Assembly: GCF_004799495.1 (NCBI RefSeq)
Contig: NZ_SSMY01000006.1
Span: 248,001-312,000, forward strand
Origin: Sphingomonas sp.
GTDB lineage: Bacteria > Pseudomonadota > Alphaproteobacteria > Sphingomonadales > Sphingomonadaceae
DNA: 64,000 nucleotides
Reading direction: 5' to 3'
This document shows positions 19,149 to 27,620 of the stretch, piece by piece (the stretch's first letter is position 1; the number at the start of each line of letters is the position of its first letter). The position numbers were made by a program, and so were the translations under genes. A model generated the notes under the pieces. That model searched no databases. It was not told the origin of the DNA and saw only the letters and a program-made list of their open reading frames with translations.

Positions 19149-20951
19149 TTATGCCGCCGCGAACATCTCCGGCGGGATCGCCATCAGCGCCTCCGCGCCA
19201 CCCTCGATCTTGCGGCGCAGCGCACCCGCCTCGGGCATGATCCGCTCGGCGAAATAACGCGCGGTTACCAATTTGGCATCGAGGAACGCCGGATCGCCCT
19301 CGCCCGCCGCCTTGAGCCGCGCCGCTGCCTCGGCCATGCGCAGCCACATCAGCCCGACCGCGACGATCCCCATCAAATGCATGTACGAATGCGCGCCGGC
19401 GCCGACATTGTTGGGGTTGGTCATGCCGTTCGCCATGAACCACATCGTCGCCGTCTGAAGCTCGCCGTTGGCCTTTTCCAGGGCGCCCGCGAAGTCCGCC
19501 GTCGCCTCGACCTGCTTCGCCGCGGCGACTTCCTCGGCCACGGTCTTGAACAGCAATTGCACCGCGCGCCCGCCGTTCTGCGCGAGCTTGCGCCCGACTA
19601 GGTCCATTGCCTGGATGCCGTTGGTGCCTTCGTAGATCATCGCGATCCGGGCATCGCGGACGTACTGCTCCATCCCCCATTCCTGGATGTAGCCGTGCCC
19701 GCCATAGACCTGCTGCGCCTCGGTCGCGATCGCATAACCCATGTCGGTGCCATAGCCCTTGATCACCGGGGTCAGCAGCCCGAGCAGGTCGGCGGCGTGC
19801 TCGCGCTCTTGCTCGGTCGCGGCGGCATGTTCGAGATCGGCCTGAAGCGCGCCCCACAGACACAGCGCGCGCAGCCCCTCGGTCAGCGCCTTGCCATCCA
19901 TCAGCATGCGGCGGACATCGGGATGAACAAATAACGTGTCGGCCTTTTCCTGCGGCTCGGCCGCGCCGGTCAGCGCGCGCCCCTGACGCCGGTCGTGCGC
20001 ATATTGCACGGCGTTCTGATACGCCGTTTCCGCCACGCCCAGCCCCTGCAGCCCGACCCCAAGCCGCGCGGCGTTCATCATGATGAACATCGCGGCGAGG
20101 CCCTTCATCTCCTCGCCGACCAGCCAGCCCTTGGCGCCGTCGTAATTCATCACGCACGTCGCGTTGCCGTGGATGCCCATCTTGTGCTCGATCGACCCGC
20201 ACTGGACATGGTTGCGCTCGCCGAGCGACCCGTCGTCGTTGACGAGGATTTTGGGCACGACGAAGAGCGAAATCCCCTTCGAGCTTTCGGGCGCGCCCGG
20301 CGTCTTCGCCAACACAAGATGGATGATGTTGCTCGTCAGGTCGTGCTCGCCCGCCGAGATGAAGATCTTGGTGCCGGTGATCGCATAGCTGCCGTCGGCC
20401 TGCGGCTCGGCCTTGGTACGGATCAGGCCGAGGTCGGTGCCGCATTGCGGCTCGGTCAGGTTCATCGTGCCGCCCCACTCACCCGACACCATCTTGGGAA
20501 CGTATTTCGCCTGCTGCTCGGGCGAGCCCTTGACCAGTAAGGCGGCGATCGCGCCGTGGGTGAGCCCGGGATACATCGCGAACGCCATGTTCGAGGAAAT
20601 CATAAATTCCTGGAATGCGGTCGACACGACGTGCGGCATCGCCTGCCCCCCGAACTCCGCGGGCGCGCTCAGCGTGCCCCAGCCCGATTCGACGAACTTG
20701 GTGTAGGCGTCCTTGAATCCTTCAGGCGTCGTCACGCTGCCGTCGTCGTGGCGCGTGCAGCCTTCCAGATCGCCCGACTGATTGAGCGGAAACAGTACCT
20801 CGGCGACGAACCGCCCGCCTTCCTCAAGCACGGCATCGACCGTGTCGGGCGTGGCATTCTCGAATCCCGGCAGATTGGCGTAGCGCTCCAGCCCGAGCAC
20901 ATGGTCGAGCACGAAGCGCGTGTCGCGCACCGGTGGCGTGTATTGCGGCAT
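19149..20951 (-). CDS. Acyl-CoA dehydrogenase (long, DmdC/AcdA-like form)
   Basis: A 600-residue flavoprotein. It has an extra N-terminal segment before the usual fold ([21 protein letters not shown]), the FAD/substrate motif [15 protein letters not shown], the [14 protein letters not shown] region and the catalytic-region motif [13 protein letters not shown]. The long form with a C-terminal extension covers fatty-acid and 3-methylmercaptopropionyl-CoA dehydrogenases; the substrate is not decidable here. It oxidises an acyl-CoA to the 2-enoyl-CoA. A MerR regulator lies 3 bases upstream on the same strand and probably controls it. Confidence 0.9.
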   Translation of the reverse strand: MPQYTPPVRDTRFVLDHVLGLERYANLPGFENATPDTVDAVLEEGGRFVAEVLFPLNQSGDLEGCTRHDDGSVTTPEGFKDAYTKFVESGWGTLSAPAEFGGQAMPHVVSTAFQEFMISSNMAFAMYPGLTHGAIAALLVKGSPEQQAKYVPKMVSGEWGGTMNLTEPQCGTDLGLIRTKAEPQADGSYAITGTKIFISAGEHDLTSNIIHLVLAKTPGAPESSKGISLFVVPKILVNDDGSLGERNHVQCGSIEHKMGIHGNATCVMNYDGAKGWLVGEEMKGLAAMFIMMNAARLGVGLQGLGVAETAYQNAVQYAHDRRQGRALTGAAEPQEKADTLFVHPDVRRMLMDGKALTEGLRALCLWGALQADLEHAAATEQEREHAADLLGLLTPVIKGYGTDMGYAIATEAQQVYGGHGYIQEWGMEQYVRDARIAMIYEGTNGIQAMDLVGRKLAQNGGRAVQLLFKTVAEEVAAAKQVEATADFAGALEKANGELQTATMWFMANGMTNPNNVGAGAHSYMHLMGIVAVGLMWLRMAEAAARLKAAGEGDPAFLDAKLVTARYFAERIMPEAGALRRKIEGGAEALMAIPPEMFAAA

Positions 20952-20954
20952 GGA

Positions 20955-21377
20955 TTAGTCCTTGTCGTTGTCGCGCGCCGCTTCGAGCAGCGCGGTGAAT
21001 TCGGTCAGCTCGGCGATCGCGGCGTCGATGTCGCGCTTCTGCGCGCTGAGGGCGTCGATCTTGGCATGGCAGCGGTCGATCGTGCGCTGGCGCTGCGTAC
21101 GGCGCCCGTCGCCGATGTCGTACAGATCGATCAACTCGCGGATATCGGTCAGCGAGAAGCCGACGCGCTTGCCGCGCAGGATCCAGGCGAGGCGCGCGCG
21201 GTCGCGGTGCGAATAGATGCGCTGCGTGCCGCGCCGCTCGGGCGCGATCAGGCCCTCGTCTTCGTAAAAACGTAGTGCGCGCGCGGTGACGCCGAATTCG
21301 GTCGACAGGTCGGAGATCGAGAAATCTTGCCGGTCATGGAGCGGCTCGATGGCGGCGTTGGACGGCACCCACGGCAT
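20955..21377 (-). CDS. MerR-family regulator next to an acyl-CoA dehydrogenase (LiuR-like)
   Basis: A 140-residue regulator with an N-terminal winged helix-turn-helix (FSISDLSTEFGVTARALRFYEDEGLI, then RIYSHRDRARL) and a C-terminal coiled coil (DALSAQKRDIDAAIAEL). No metal-binding Cys is visible, unlike SoxR or CueR. MerR proteins of this kind control branched-chain or fatty acid degradation genes. The neighbouring acyl-CoA dehydrogenase is the likely target. The promoter 7 bases in front of the ATG contains a TTACGT-type repeat in its 17-base spacer, suggesting autoregulation. Confidence 0.87.
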   Translation of the reverse strand: MPWVPSNAAIEPLHDRQDFSISDLSTEFGVTARALRFYEDEGLIAPERRGTQRIYSHRDRARLAWILRGKRVGFSLTDIRELIDLYDIGDGRRTQRQRTIDRCHAKIDALSAQKRDIDAAIAELTEFTALLEAARDNDKD

Positions 21378-21383
21378 GGCGCG

Positions 21384-21412
21384 ATGCTACGCTTACCTTA
21401 CGTTTACGTCAA
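21384..21412 (-). promoter_or_regulatory. Promoter of the merR-acyl-CoA dehydrogenase unit with operator in the spacer
   Basis: On the minus strand TTGACG (21412-21407), 17 bases, then TAGCAT (21389-21384). The spacer reads TAAACGTAAGGTAAGCG and together with the -35 holds an ACGTAAACGTAA repeat like LiuR-type sites. The -10 ends only six bases before the ATG at 21377, so the transcript would be nearly leaderless. Confidence 0.6.
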
Positions 21413-21414
21413 CG

Positions 21415-21906
21415 CTACCTGGCGTTCGCGCAGAGCATCTTGCCGCGCCCGTCGCGCAGCGCCGCCGCTTCGGACGGCGAATCGCTCAGCCGCTCGACGT
21501 TAAGCCCGGCGAGCGACGCCCGTTTGGAGCACGCCTTCTGGCAGGCATCGGGCAACGCACCGGGAACCGCGATCCGATCACCGTCGAACTTCGCGTCGAA
21601 GCTGCACCCCGGCGCGCTGGTCAGCTCGACATGGAGCGTTTCCCCGGCGCGCGTCGCCCCGCCCGATCCGCTGCAGAAATAATCGTCGCCGTAATCGACG
21701 TAGACTCCGACATGAAACGCCGTCGCGCTCGGCACGACGCAGACCTTGTCGCGGTCGCGCGCGTATAGGCCGGTCGGGTCGGTATTGGCGGGATCGGAGA
21801 TGATCCCGGCGTCGATCGCCGCGGCTTCGAGGCTGGATGGGGTCGGTTTGGCGTCAGGCGTCGATTGGCTCGAACATGACCCCAGCAAAACCAACAAAAC
21901 CGTCAT
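21415..21906 (-). CDS. Small lipoprotein, unknown function
   Basis: A 163-residue product with an N-terminal TVLLVLLGSC-SSQ, a plausible lipobox with the modified Cys near residue 11. After a Thr/Pro-rich linker there are several Cys residues (VCVVPS, FCSGSGG, PGCSFD, ACQKACSK, MLCANA), suggesting disulfides in the periplasm. Function not recognised. The ATG at 21906 lies inside the REP-like repeat: the sequence GTCAT of the repeat supplies the start codon. Upstream reading frames that run on through the repeat to 22113 look artificial. Confidence 0.65.
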   Translation of the reverse strand: MTVLLVLLGSCSSQSTPDAKPTPSSLEAAAIDAGIISDPANTDPTGLYARDRDKVCVVPSATAFHVGVYVDYGDDYFCSGSGGATRAGETLHVELTSAPGCSFDAKFDGDRIAVPGALPDACQKACSKRASLAGLNVERLSDSPSEAAALRDGRGKMLCANAR

Positions 21907-22009
21907 TCCGGCCTTGAGCCGGGATCCATCGTGGAACCGAAGAAATGACAAAAGGCTCAAGCGCCACCCCCGCGGTACAATGGACCCCGGAACAAGTCCG
22001 GGGTGACGG
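21901..22009. repeat. REP-like palindromic repeat, family 1 (copy 1)
   Basis: Two imperfect palindromes face each other: GTCATTCCGGCCTTGAGCC at one end and CCCCGGAACAAGTCCGGGGTGAC at the other, with GGATCCA and TGGACC marking the inner edges. The left unit overlaps the start of the lipoprotein gene. Related copies lie at 24633, 39334 and 57341. Confidence 0.75.
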
Positions 22010-22027
22010 AGGAGGATTTGAACGCCT

Positions 22028-22390
22028 TCATTCCACCCGCTCCAGCCCGACGCCATGGATTCGGCGATAGAAGCACGACCGCTCCCCCGTGTGACACGCC
22101 GGCCCCGCCGCATCGACGATCAGCCACACCGCATCCTGATCGCAATCGATCCGCACCTCGCGCACGCGCATCGTGTTGCCCGACGTCGCGCCCTTGCGCC
22201 ACAGCTCACCGCGGCTGCGCGACCAGAACACCGCCTCGCCGCTATCGACCGTCGCCTTCAACGCCTGGGCATTCATGTGCGCGACCATCAGCACACCACC
22301 CGAATGGCCATCGGTGACCACCGCGGTGATCAGCCCGTCGGCTCCCCATTTCGGATCGAGCATCAGCCCGGTTTCGCGCGAGTCGGTCAT
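22028..22390 (-). CDS. hisI: Phosphoribosyl-AMP cyclohydrolase
   Basis: A 120-residue HisI. Motifs are [27 protein letters not shown], the metal-binding DCDQDA and [13 protein letters not shown] with the zinc-ligand cysteines. It opens the adenine ring of phosphoribosyl-AMP in histidine synthesis. ATG at 22390 is chosen because it gives [15 protein letters not shown], the usual length; the frame extends to 22441 without recognisable homology. It stands apart from other his genes, which is common in sphingomonads. Confidence 0.93.
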   Translation of the reverse strand: MTDSRETGLMLDPKWGADGLITAVVTDGHSGGVLMVAHMNAQALKATVDSGEAVFWSRSRGELWRKGATSGNTMRVREVRIDCDQDAVWLIVDAAGPACHTGERSCFYRRIHGVGLERVE

Positions 22391-22476
22391 GCAGCGGTCA
22401 TATTCGCGGCGAAGGGGCGCGACAAACCCGGTTCGCCTCACTATATGGCCCTCGGCCCCACGGCATCCGGATCCCC

Positions 22477-23925
22477 ATGCTGACGACCAATCCGTTCGAG
22501 GACGACAAGCTCCGCGAGGAATGCGGCATATTCGGCGTGTCGGGCGCCGACGGCGCGGCGGCGCTCGTCGCGCTGGGCTTGCACGCGCTCCAGCACCGCG
22601 GGCAGGAAGCCGCCGGCATCACCAGCTGGGACGGCGCGCATTTCCACAGCCACCGCGCGATGGGGCATGTCGCGGGCAATTTCGACCGCGACGAGATCAT
22701 GACCGCGCTGCGCGGCGACGTCGCGTGCGGGCACGTCCGCTATTCGACGACGGGCGAAACTGCGCTCCGTAACGTCCAGCCGCTCTACGCCGAGCTTGCC
22801 ACCGGCGGGTTCGCGGTCGCGCATAACGGCAACATTTCCAACGCGATGTTCCTGCGCGACGATCTGGTCGCGCGCGGCGCGATCTTCCAGTCGACCAGCG
22901 ATACCGAGGTGATCCTCCACCTCGTCGCGACCAGCAGTTACCGCGATTCGCTCGACAAGTTCATCGACGCGCTGCGCCGGGTCGAGGGCGCCTATTCGCT
23001 GATCGTGATGACGCCGCAGGGCATGATCGCGTGCCGCGATCCGCTCGGCATCCGCCCGCTGGTGATGGGGCGATTGGACGACGCGTATATCTTCGCGTCG
23101 GAAACGGTTGCGCTCGACGTAGTCGGCGCTGAGTTTGTCCGTTCGATCGATCCGGGCGAACTGGTGATCGTCGAGAACGGCCAGCTCCGCTCTCTCCGCC
23201 CGTTCGGTCAGACCAATCCGCGCCCATGCATTTTCGAGTGGGTTTATTTCTCGCGCCCCGATTCGATCGCGGGCGACCAGTCGGTGTACAGCGTCCGCAA
23301 GGCGATCGGCGCGCAGCTCGCGATCGAATCGCCGGTCGAGGCCGATCTCGTCATCCCCGTCCCCGACTCGGGCGTCCCCGCCGCAATCGGCTATGCCCAG
23401 CAATCGGGCATTCCGTTCGAGCTCGGCATCATCCGCTCGCACTATGTCGGGCGTACCTTCATCCAGCCGGGCGATCAGATCCGGCGGCTCGGCGTCAAGC
23501 TGAAGCACAACGCCAATCGCGCGCTGATCCAGGGCAAGTCGATCATCCTGGTCGACGATTCGATCGTTCGCGGCACCACCAGCCTCAAGATCGTCGAGAT
23601 GATGCGCGAAGCCGGCGCGCGCGAGGTGCACATGCGCATCGCCAGCCCGCCGACGACCAATTCGTGCTTCTACGGCGTGGACACGCCCGAACGCGACAAG
23701 CTCCTTGCCTCGCGCTTCAGCGTGCCCGGCATGACCGACTTCATTCACGCCGACAGCCTGGCGTTCGTCAGCATCGACGGACTGTATAAGGCGCTCGGCG
23801 AAGCGGGCCGCAACGACATGACGCCACGCTATTGCGACGCCTGTTTTACCGGCGATTACCCGACGCGGCTGACCGACCACGACGCGCTCGACGCCGAACT
23901 CGCCCTCCACGAAGCAGCGGAATAA
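22477..23925 (+). CDS. purF: Amidophosphoribosyltransferase
   Basis: A 482-residue enzyme of the first committed step of purine synthesis: it transfers glutamine nitrogen to PRPP. The N-terminus [10 protein letters not shown] supplies the glutaminase nucleophile Cys16 after removal of a short propeptide, [13 protein letters not shown] follows, and the PRPP-binding loop is [14 protein letters not shown]. The Cys and length fit the class with a propeptide. The stop is followed two bases later by an SDR gene, so they are probably co-transcribed. Confidence 0.96.
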   Translation: MLTTNPFEDDKLREECGIFGVSGADGAAALVALGLHALQHRGQEAAGITSWDGAHFHSHRAMGHVAGNFDRDEIMTALRGDVACGHVRYSTTGETALRNVQPLYAELATGGFAVAHNGNISNAMFLRDDLVARGAIFQSTSDTEVILHLVATSSYRDSLDKFIDALRRVEGAYSLIVMTPQGMIACRDPLGIRPLVMGRLDDAYIFASETVALDVVGAEFVRSIDPGELVIVENGQLRSLRPFGQTNPRPCIFEWVYFSRPDSIAGDQSVYSVRKAIGAQLAIESPVEADLVIPVPDSGVPAAIGYAQQSGIPFELGIIRSHYVGRTFIQPGDQIRRLGVKLKHNANRALIQGKSIILVDDSIVRGTTSLKIVEMMREAGAREVHMRIASPPTTNSCFYGVDTPERDKLLASRFSVPGMTDFIHADSLAFVSIDGLYKALGEAGRNDMTPRYCDACFTGDYPTRLTDHDALDAELALHEAAE

Positions 23926-23927
23926 AC

Positions 23928-24632
23928 ATGAGATTGCAAGGACAACTCGCGCTGGTGACCGGCGCGAGCCGCGGGATTGGCGCCGCCACGGCGAAGGCGC
24001 TCGCAGCGGAGGGCGCACATGTTATCCTCACCGCGCGGACGGCGGGCGCGCTCGAGGAAGTCGAAGAGGCGATCCACGCCGCCGGCGGCACCGCGACGAT
24101 CGCGCCGCTCGACCTGACGCAGACCGACAGCATCGCGCGGCTGGCGACGGCGGTGAGCGAGCGCTGGGGCGCGCTCGACATCATGGTGCTCAACGCGGCG
24201 ATGCTCGGGTCGCTGTCGGCCGTGCCGGCGATCGATCCGGGCGAGTTCGCCAAGGTGATGACGCTCAATGTCAGCGCGCAGGCCGCGCTGATCGCGGCGT
24301 TCGACCCGGCGCTGCGAAAATCGGCGCATGGACGTGTGATCGCGCTGACCTCCAGCGTCGGACGCCGGCCGCGCGCCTATTGGGGCGCCTACGGCGCGTC
24401 CAAGGCAGCGATGGAGACGCTGGTGCTGGCCTATGGCGAGGAAGTCGAAGCGGTGAGCAAGATTCGCGTGGCGATTGTCGACCCCGGCGCGACGCGGACG
24501 AAGATGCGCGAGCGGGCCTATCCGGGTGAGGACCCGAGCAAGGTCAAGCCGCCCGAGGATGTGGCGGCACGGATCGTGGCGTTGATCGGCGAGGATTTTG
24601 CATCGGGTCACATCGAGCGGGTCGGCCAGTAG
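23928..24632 (+). CDS. Short-chain dehydrogenase/reductase
   Basis: A 234-residue classical SDR. The cofactor motif TGASRGIG is at residues 11-18, VLNAAM takes the NAG position, TSSVG holds the catalytic Ser and YGASKAAME the Tyr-Lys pair; DPGATRT follows. The substrate cannot be assigned. It begins two bases after the purF stop. A REP-like repeat follows its stop codon. Confidence 0.9.
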   Translation: MRLQGQLALVTGASRGIGAATAKALAAEGAHVILTARTAGALEEVEEAIHAAGGTATIAPLDLTQTDSIARLATAVSERWGALDIMVLNAAMLGSLSAVPAIDPGEFAKVMTLNVSAQAALIAAFDPALRKSAHGRVIALTSSVGRRPRAYWGAYGASKAAMETLVLAYGEEVEAVSKIRVAIVDPGATRTKMRERAYPGEDPSKVKPPEDVAARIVALIGEDFASGHIERVGQ

Positions 24633-24721
24633 CCGTCATGCCGGACTTGTTCCGGCATCCAGTGCGCCATGAGCGCTACCGATCGGGGAGAGTTGGACCC
24701 GGAACAAGTGCGGGGTGACGG
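24633..24721. repeat. REP-like palindromic repeat, family 1 (copy 2)
   Basis: Unit one reads GTCATGCCGGACTTGTTCC followed by GGCATCCA; unit two is TTGGACCCGGAACAAGTG then GGGGTGACGG. The element fills the gap between converging SDR and serine hydrolase genes, so it can serve as a shared transcription end. Confidence 0.78.
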
Positions 24722-25891
24722 CTAAAGCTCAAGATCAGCCGCCGCCTCAAGTTTCATCCACAACGCATTGCGCTTGGCCGATAAATCGCTGCCCGTCGCG
24801 CGCGGCCAGGCGCTCGACACGGCGATCACCAGCTTTTTGGCGGGATCGATCATGATGCTCTGCCCGAAAATGCCGATCGCGGCGTAGCGTCCGCCCGGCA
24901 GCACCCACCATTGGTAGCCGTACCCTGCCCCGCCGCTGAACTCATCCGACGGCGGGATTTGCGAGCTGGTCGCCTTGGCGAACCAGCCGTCGGGCACCAC
25001 GCCCTTGCCGCCCGACAGCGCGAACAGCCCCATCCGCGCATAATCGCGCAGACTGACTGACAGGCAGCACCCGCTGACCTCGTGCCCGCCCGGGTTGACC
25101 ATCCAGAACGCGTCGTGCTCCATCCCCCACGGCTTCCACAATTTCTGGCTGAGATAGTCGGCGAGCGTCTTCTTCGTCGCGCGCTCGACCAGCACGCCGA
25201 TCAGATTGGTCTCGCCGGTCTTGTAAACCCACTTGGTCCCGGGCGCGGTCTCGCGCGGCAGCTTCTTCATGTACGCGACGGTCGGATCCTGCCCTGCGGG
25301 CACCGGATCGCTGAACATCCGTGCGACGTCGGACTTGGGGTCGGTGTAATCCTCGTTCCACTTCACGCCCGACGTCATCGTCAGCAACTGGCGCACCGTC
25401 ACGCCGTCATAGCCGCCGCCGGCGAGGTCGGGAATGTAGCGCGTCACCGGATCGTCGATCGACTTGATGTATCCGTCGCGAACCGCCGCGCCGACCAAGG
25501 TCGAGGTGAACGACTTTGCGACCGAGAAACTGGTCCAGCGCCCTTCCGGCCCGTAACCGCGCGCGTAGCGTTCGAGCCGGACCTTGCCATCCTGCACGAC
25601 GATCATCCCGGCGATGTTGAGATCGGTCATCGCGGTCTCGATGTCACCCTCGGGGATCGCCAGCGGCTTGCCCGGGGGCAACGGCCGCACCTTGCCGCCG
25701 GCCTTCACGACGTGCCCGGGGAACAGCTTCTCCATCGCTGGAAAGTTCTGGTCGCGCTGCTGCTGGTTCCAGAACAACACCTCGGCACCGACCTGGCGCA
25801 GTTTCGCCGCGTTGTCGGGGGTGATCGCCACCGTCTGCGCAGTCGCAGCACCGGCAATCGCGAGCGTTGCCGCCAGGATCAGTCGCTCCAT
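24722..25891 (-). CDS. Serine hydrolase, beta-lactamase class C / penicillin-binding protein-like
   Basis: A 389-residue protein with a signal peptide ending GAATAQ. The catalytic SxxK is in FSVAKSFTST and the YxN-type element is in YKTGETNLIG; the fold runs to a C-terminal YGYQWWVLPGG and GIFGQSIMIDP. Such proteins include esterases, D-aminopeptidases and 6-aminohexanoate hydrolases as well as class C beta-lactamases, and a true beta-lactamase is not claimed. The ATG at 25891 overlaps the upstream methyltransferase stop by one base. Confidence 0.87.
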   Translation of the reverse strand: MERLILAATLAIAGAATAQTVAITPDNAAKLRQVGAEVLFWNQQQRDQNFPAMEKLFPGHVVKAGGKVRPLPPGKPLAIPEGDIETAMTDLNIAGMIVVQDGKVRLERYARGYGPEGRWTSFSVAKSFTSTLVGAAVRDGYIKSIDDPVTRYIPDLAGGGYDGVTVRQLLTMTSGVKWNEDYTDPKSDVARMFSDPVPAGQDPTVAYMKKLPRETAPGTKWVYKTGETNLIGVLVERATKKTLADYLSQKLWKPWGMEHDAFWMVNPGGHEVSGCCLSVSLRDYARMGLFALSGGKGVVPDGWFAKATSSQIPPSDEFSGGAGYGYQWWVLPGGRYAAIGIFGQSIMIDPAKKLVIAVSSAWPRATGSDLSAKRNALWMKLEAAADLEL

Positions 25892-27108
25892 CACCCCTCC
25901 TTGACCAAAGTCACTTGTGCGACGGTGATCGCGCCGCCGCGGAACCCGCCCTCGCAATACATCAGATAATAGCGCCACAAATCGATGAAATATCTGTCGA
26001 ATTGCTTCGGCATCAGCCCGCCCGCGACCGCCGCATCGAACCGTTCGCGCCAGCGCCGCAGCGTTTCGGCATAGTCGTGCCCGAACGCCACGACATCGCA
26101 CCACGCCAGCCCCGCTTTTTCCGCGAGCGCGCGAAACCGGCTTTCGGACAACAGCATGCCGCCGGGAAAGACGTAGCGCTGGATGAAATCGACGTTGCGC
26201 GCGTAATCCTCGTAAATCGCATCGTCGATCGCGATATATTGGATCGCCGCGCGCCCGCCCGGTTTGAGCGCCCGGGCGATCGCACCGAGATAATCGAGCC
26301 AATATTCGGCGCCGACCGCCTCGACCATCTCGATGCTTGCGACGCCGTCATAGCGGCCGGCGACGTCGCGATAGTCGATCAGTTCGATCTCGCCCGCCAG
26401 CCGCTGCCGCGCCAGCCGCGCCTCGGCATAAGCCTTCTGCTCGGTCGAGAGCGTGATGCCGTGAACGGTAACGTCCGCACGCGCCGCTTCCTCGGCGAAC
26501 GAGCCCCAGCCGCAACCGATCTCGAGGATGCGATCACCCGCCTTACACTCTGTTCGATCGAGGATTGAGCGGAGCTTGGTGCGCTGTGCCTCTTCGAGCG
26601 ACTGGTCCGGCGCGGCGAAGATCGCGCTCGAATAGGTCATGCTCGGGTCGAGCCAGAGTTCGTAGAAATCGTTGCCCAGGTCGTAATGGTCCCGGATGTT
26701 CCGCCGCGCGCCCGTCCGGTCGTTGCGCCGCGCGCGATGCCATTGCCGCCGCAGCCAGCGCCCGATCCCTTGCGCCCGCGCGGTCGGTGCCAGCGTGTGG
26801 CGGTTGCGGGTGAACAGCTCGAACAGCGCGACCGGATCGGGGCTTTCCCATTCGCGCGCGACCCAAGCCTCATACCAGCCTGCCGACCCACCCGTCGCCA
26901 GCCGCCACAGCGCGCGCCAAGAATGCAAGATCACGACGGCCTCGGGACCGGGCAAGCGCCCACCGACGCGATGCGGCTGGCCACCGGGCAGCGAGGCAGT
27001 GATCGCCCCCTCGACGATCCCCCGGTCGATCCGCGCCAGCATCCGCCGGCCGAACCAGCCCAGCGCCCCCGCGGCCCGGGGTTTCTTCACGGAAACGGCA
27101 ACGTCCAT
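25891..27108 (-). CDS. Cyclopropane-fatty-acyl-phospholipid synthase family methyltransferase
   Basis: A SAM-dependent enzyme of about 405 residues. The substrate-side motif IRDHYDLGNDFYELWLDPSM, the SAM-binding ILEIGCGWGSFAEEAA and YIAIDDAIYEDY (corresponding to the iron/bicarbonate-site region) are all visible. It adds a methylene across a membrane lipid double bond or a related modification. Two further ATGs lie upstream in frame at 27120 and 27132; none has a strong ribosome site, so the start is uncertain. It is coupled to the serine hydrolase by a TGATG overlap. Confidence 0.9.
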   Translation of the reverse strand: MDVAVSVKKPRAAGALGWFGRRMLARIDRGIVEGAITASLPGGQPHRVGGRLPGPEAVVILHSWRALWRLATGGSAGWYEAWVAREWESPDPVALFELFTRNRHTLAPTARAQGIGRWLRRQWHRARRNDRTGARRNIRDHYDLGNDFYELWLDPSMTYSSAIFAAPDQSLEEAQRTKLRSILDRTECKAGDRILEIGCGWGSFAEEAARADVTVHGITLSTEQKAYAEARLARQRLAGEIELIDYRDVAGRYDGVASIEMVEAVGAEYWLDYLGAIARALKPGGRAAIQYIAIDDAIYEDYARNVDFIQRYVFPGGMLLSESRFRALAEKAGLAWCDVVAFGHDYAETLRRWRERFDAAVAGGLMPKQFDRYFIDLWRYYLMYCEGGFRGGAITVAQVTLVKEG

Positions 27109-27175
27109 GGCGCAATCCATGCACCAGCGCACAAGCTGCTTTCAATGTAGGAATTGATATGAACCATACTGGCGA

Positions 27176-27439
27176 ATGGATCAGCACCGCCCCTTGCCCG
27201 ACCGCGCGCACTGGACTCCGGGGCGTCAGCGCCTGTTTCTTCGTGCCCTGTTCGACACCGGCAGCGTCGCGCTGGCCGCCCGTGCCGCGGGAATGTCGCG
27301 GTCGAGCGCGCACCGTCTGCGCCGCCGGCTTGCCGGCACGCCGTTCGACCAGCAATGGAGTGCCGTCCTCGCCAGCCATGCGCGGCGGCTCGCCGACCCG
27401 TTCGGGCGCGACGAGTCGACGCCCAAGGCGCCGCGATGA
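27176..27439 (+). CDS. Small helix-turn-helix protein
   Basis: An 87-residue protein of unknown role. Residues about 18-50 (QRLFLRALFDTGSVALAARAAGMSRSSAHRLRRRL) form a helix-turn-helix resembling the DNA-binding half of LysR or a transposase-like HTH, without any effector domain. It diverges from the lipid methyltransferase gene and the gap holds GAACCATACTGG just in front of its start, possibly an operator. Confidence 0.65.
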   Translation: MDQHRPLPDRAHWTPGRQRLFLRALFDTGSVALAARAAGMSRSSAHRLRRRLAGTPFDQQWSAVLASHARRLADPFGRDESTPKAPR

Positions 27440-27620
27440 TCGCCGGCGCTTCCGTGGTGCGTCGGCGGCGCCTGCCAGCCGCTTTAGTGCCGCAGCGGCG
27501 TGACGCAGGAGGCGCGCTCGTGAGGCGCGCGTGTCGCCGGGCGGCGGCGATGTGGATGCTTCGCCGGCGCGATTGGCGTAAACGACCGATCCAGTGTCAA
27601 CTTTGTGAACTTAGGCGGCG

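Noticed and set aside
21907..22113. Reading frame extending the lipoprotein upstream through a repeat (RHPGLVPGS-type translation)
   Set aside because: This peptide is the usual translation of REP-like arms and precedes the lipoprotein signal sequence; it has no coding support.
24722..25891. Call as a true class C beta-lactamase
   Set aside because: The SxxK motif alone does not separate it from esterases and peptidases of the same fold; no resistance claim is made.
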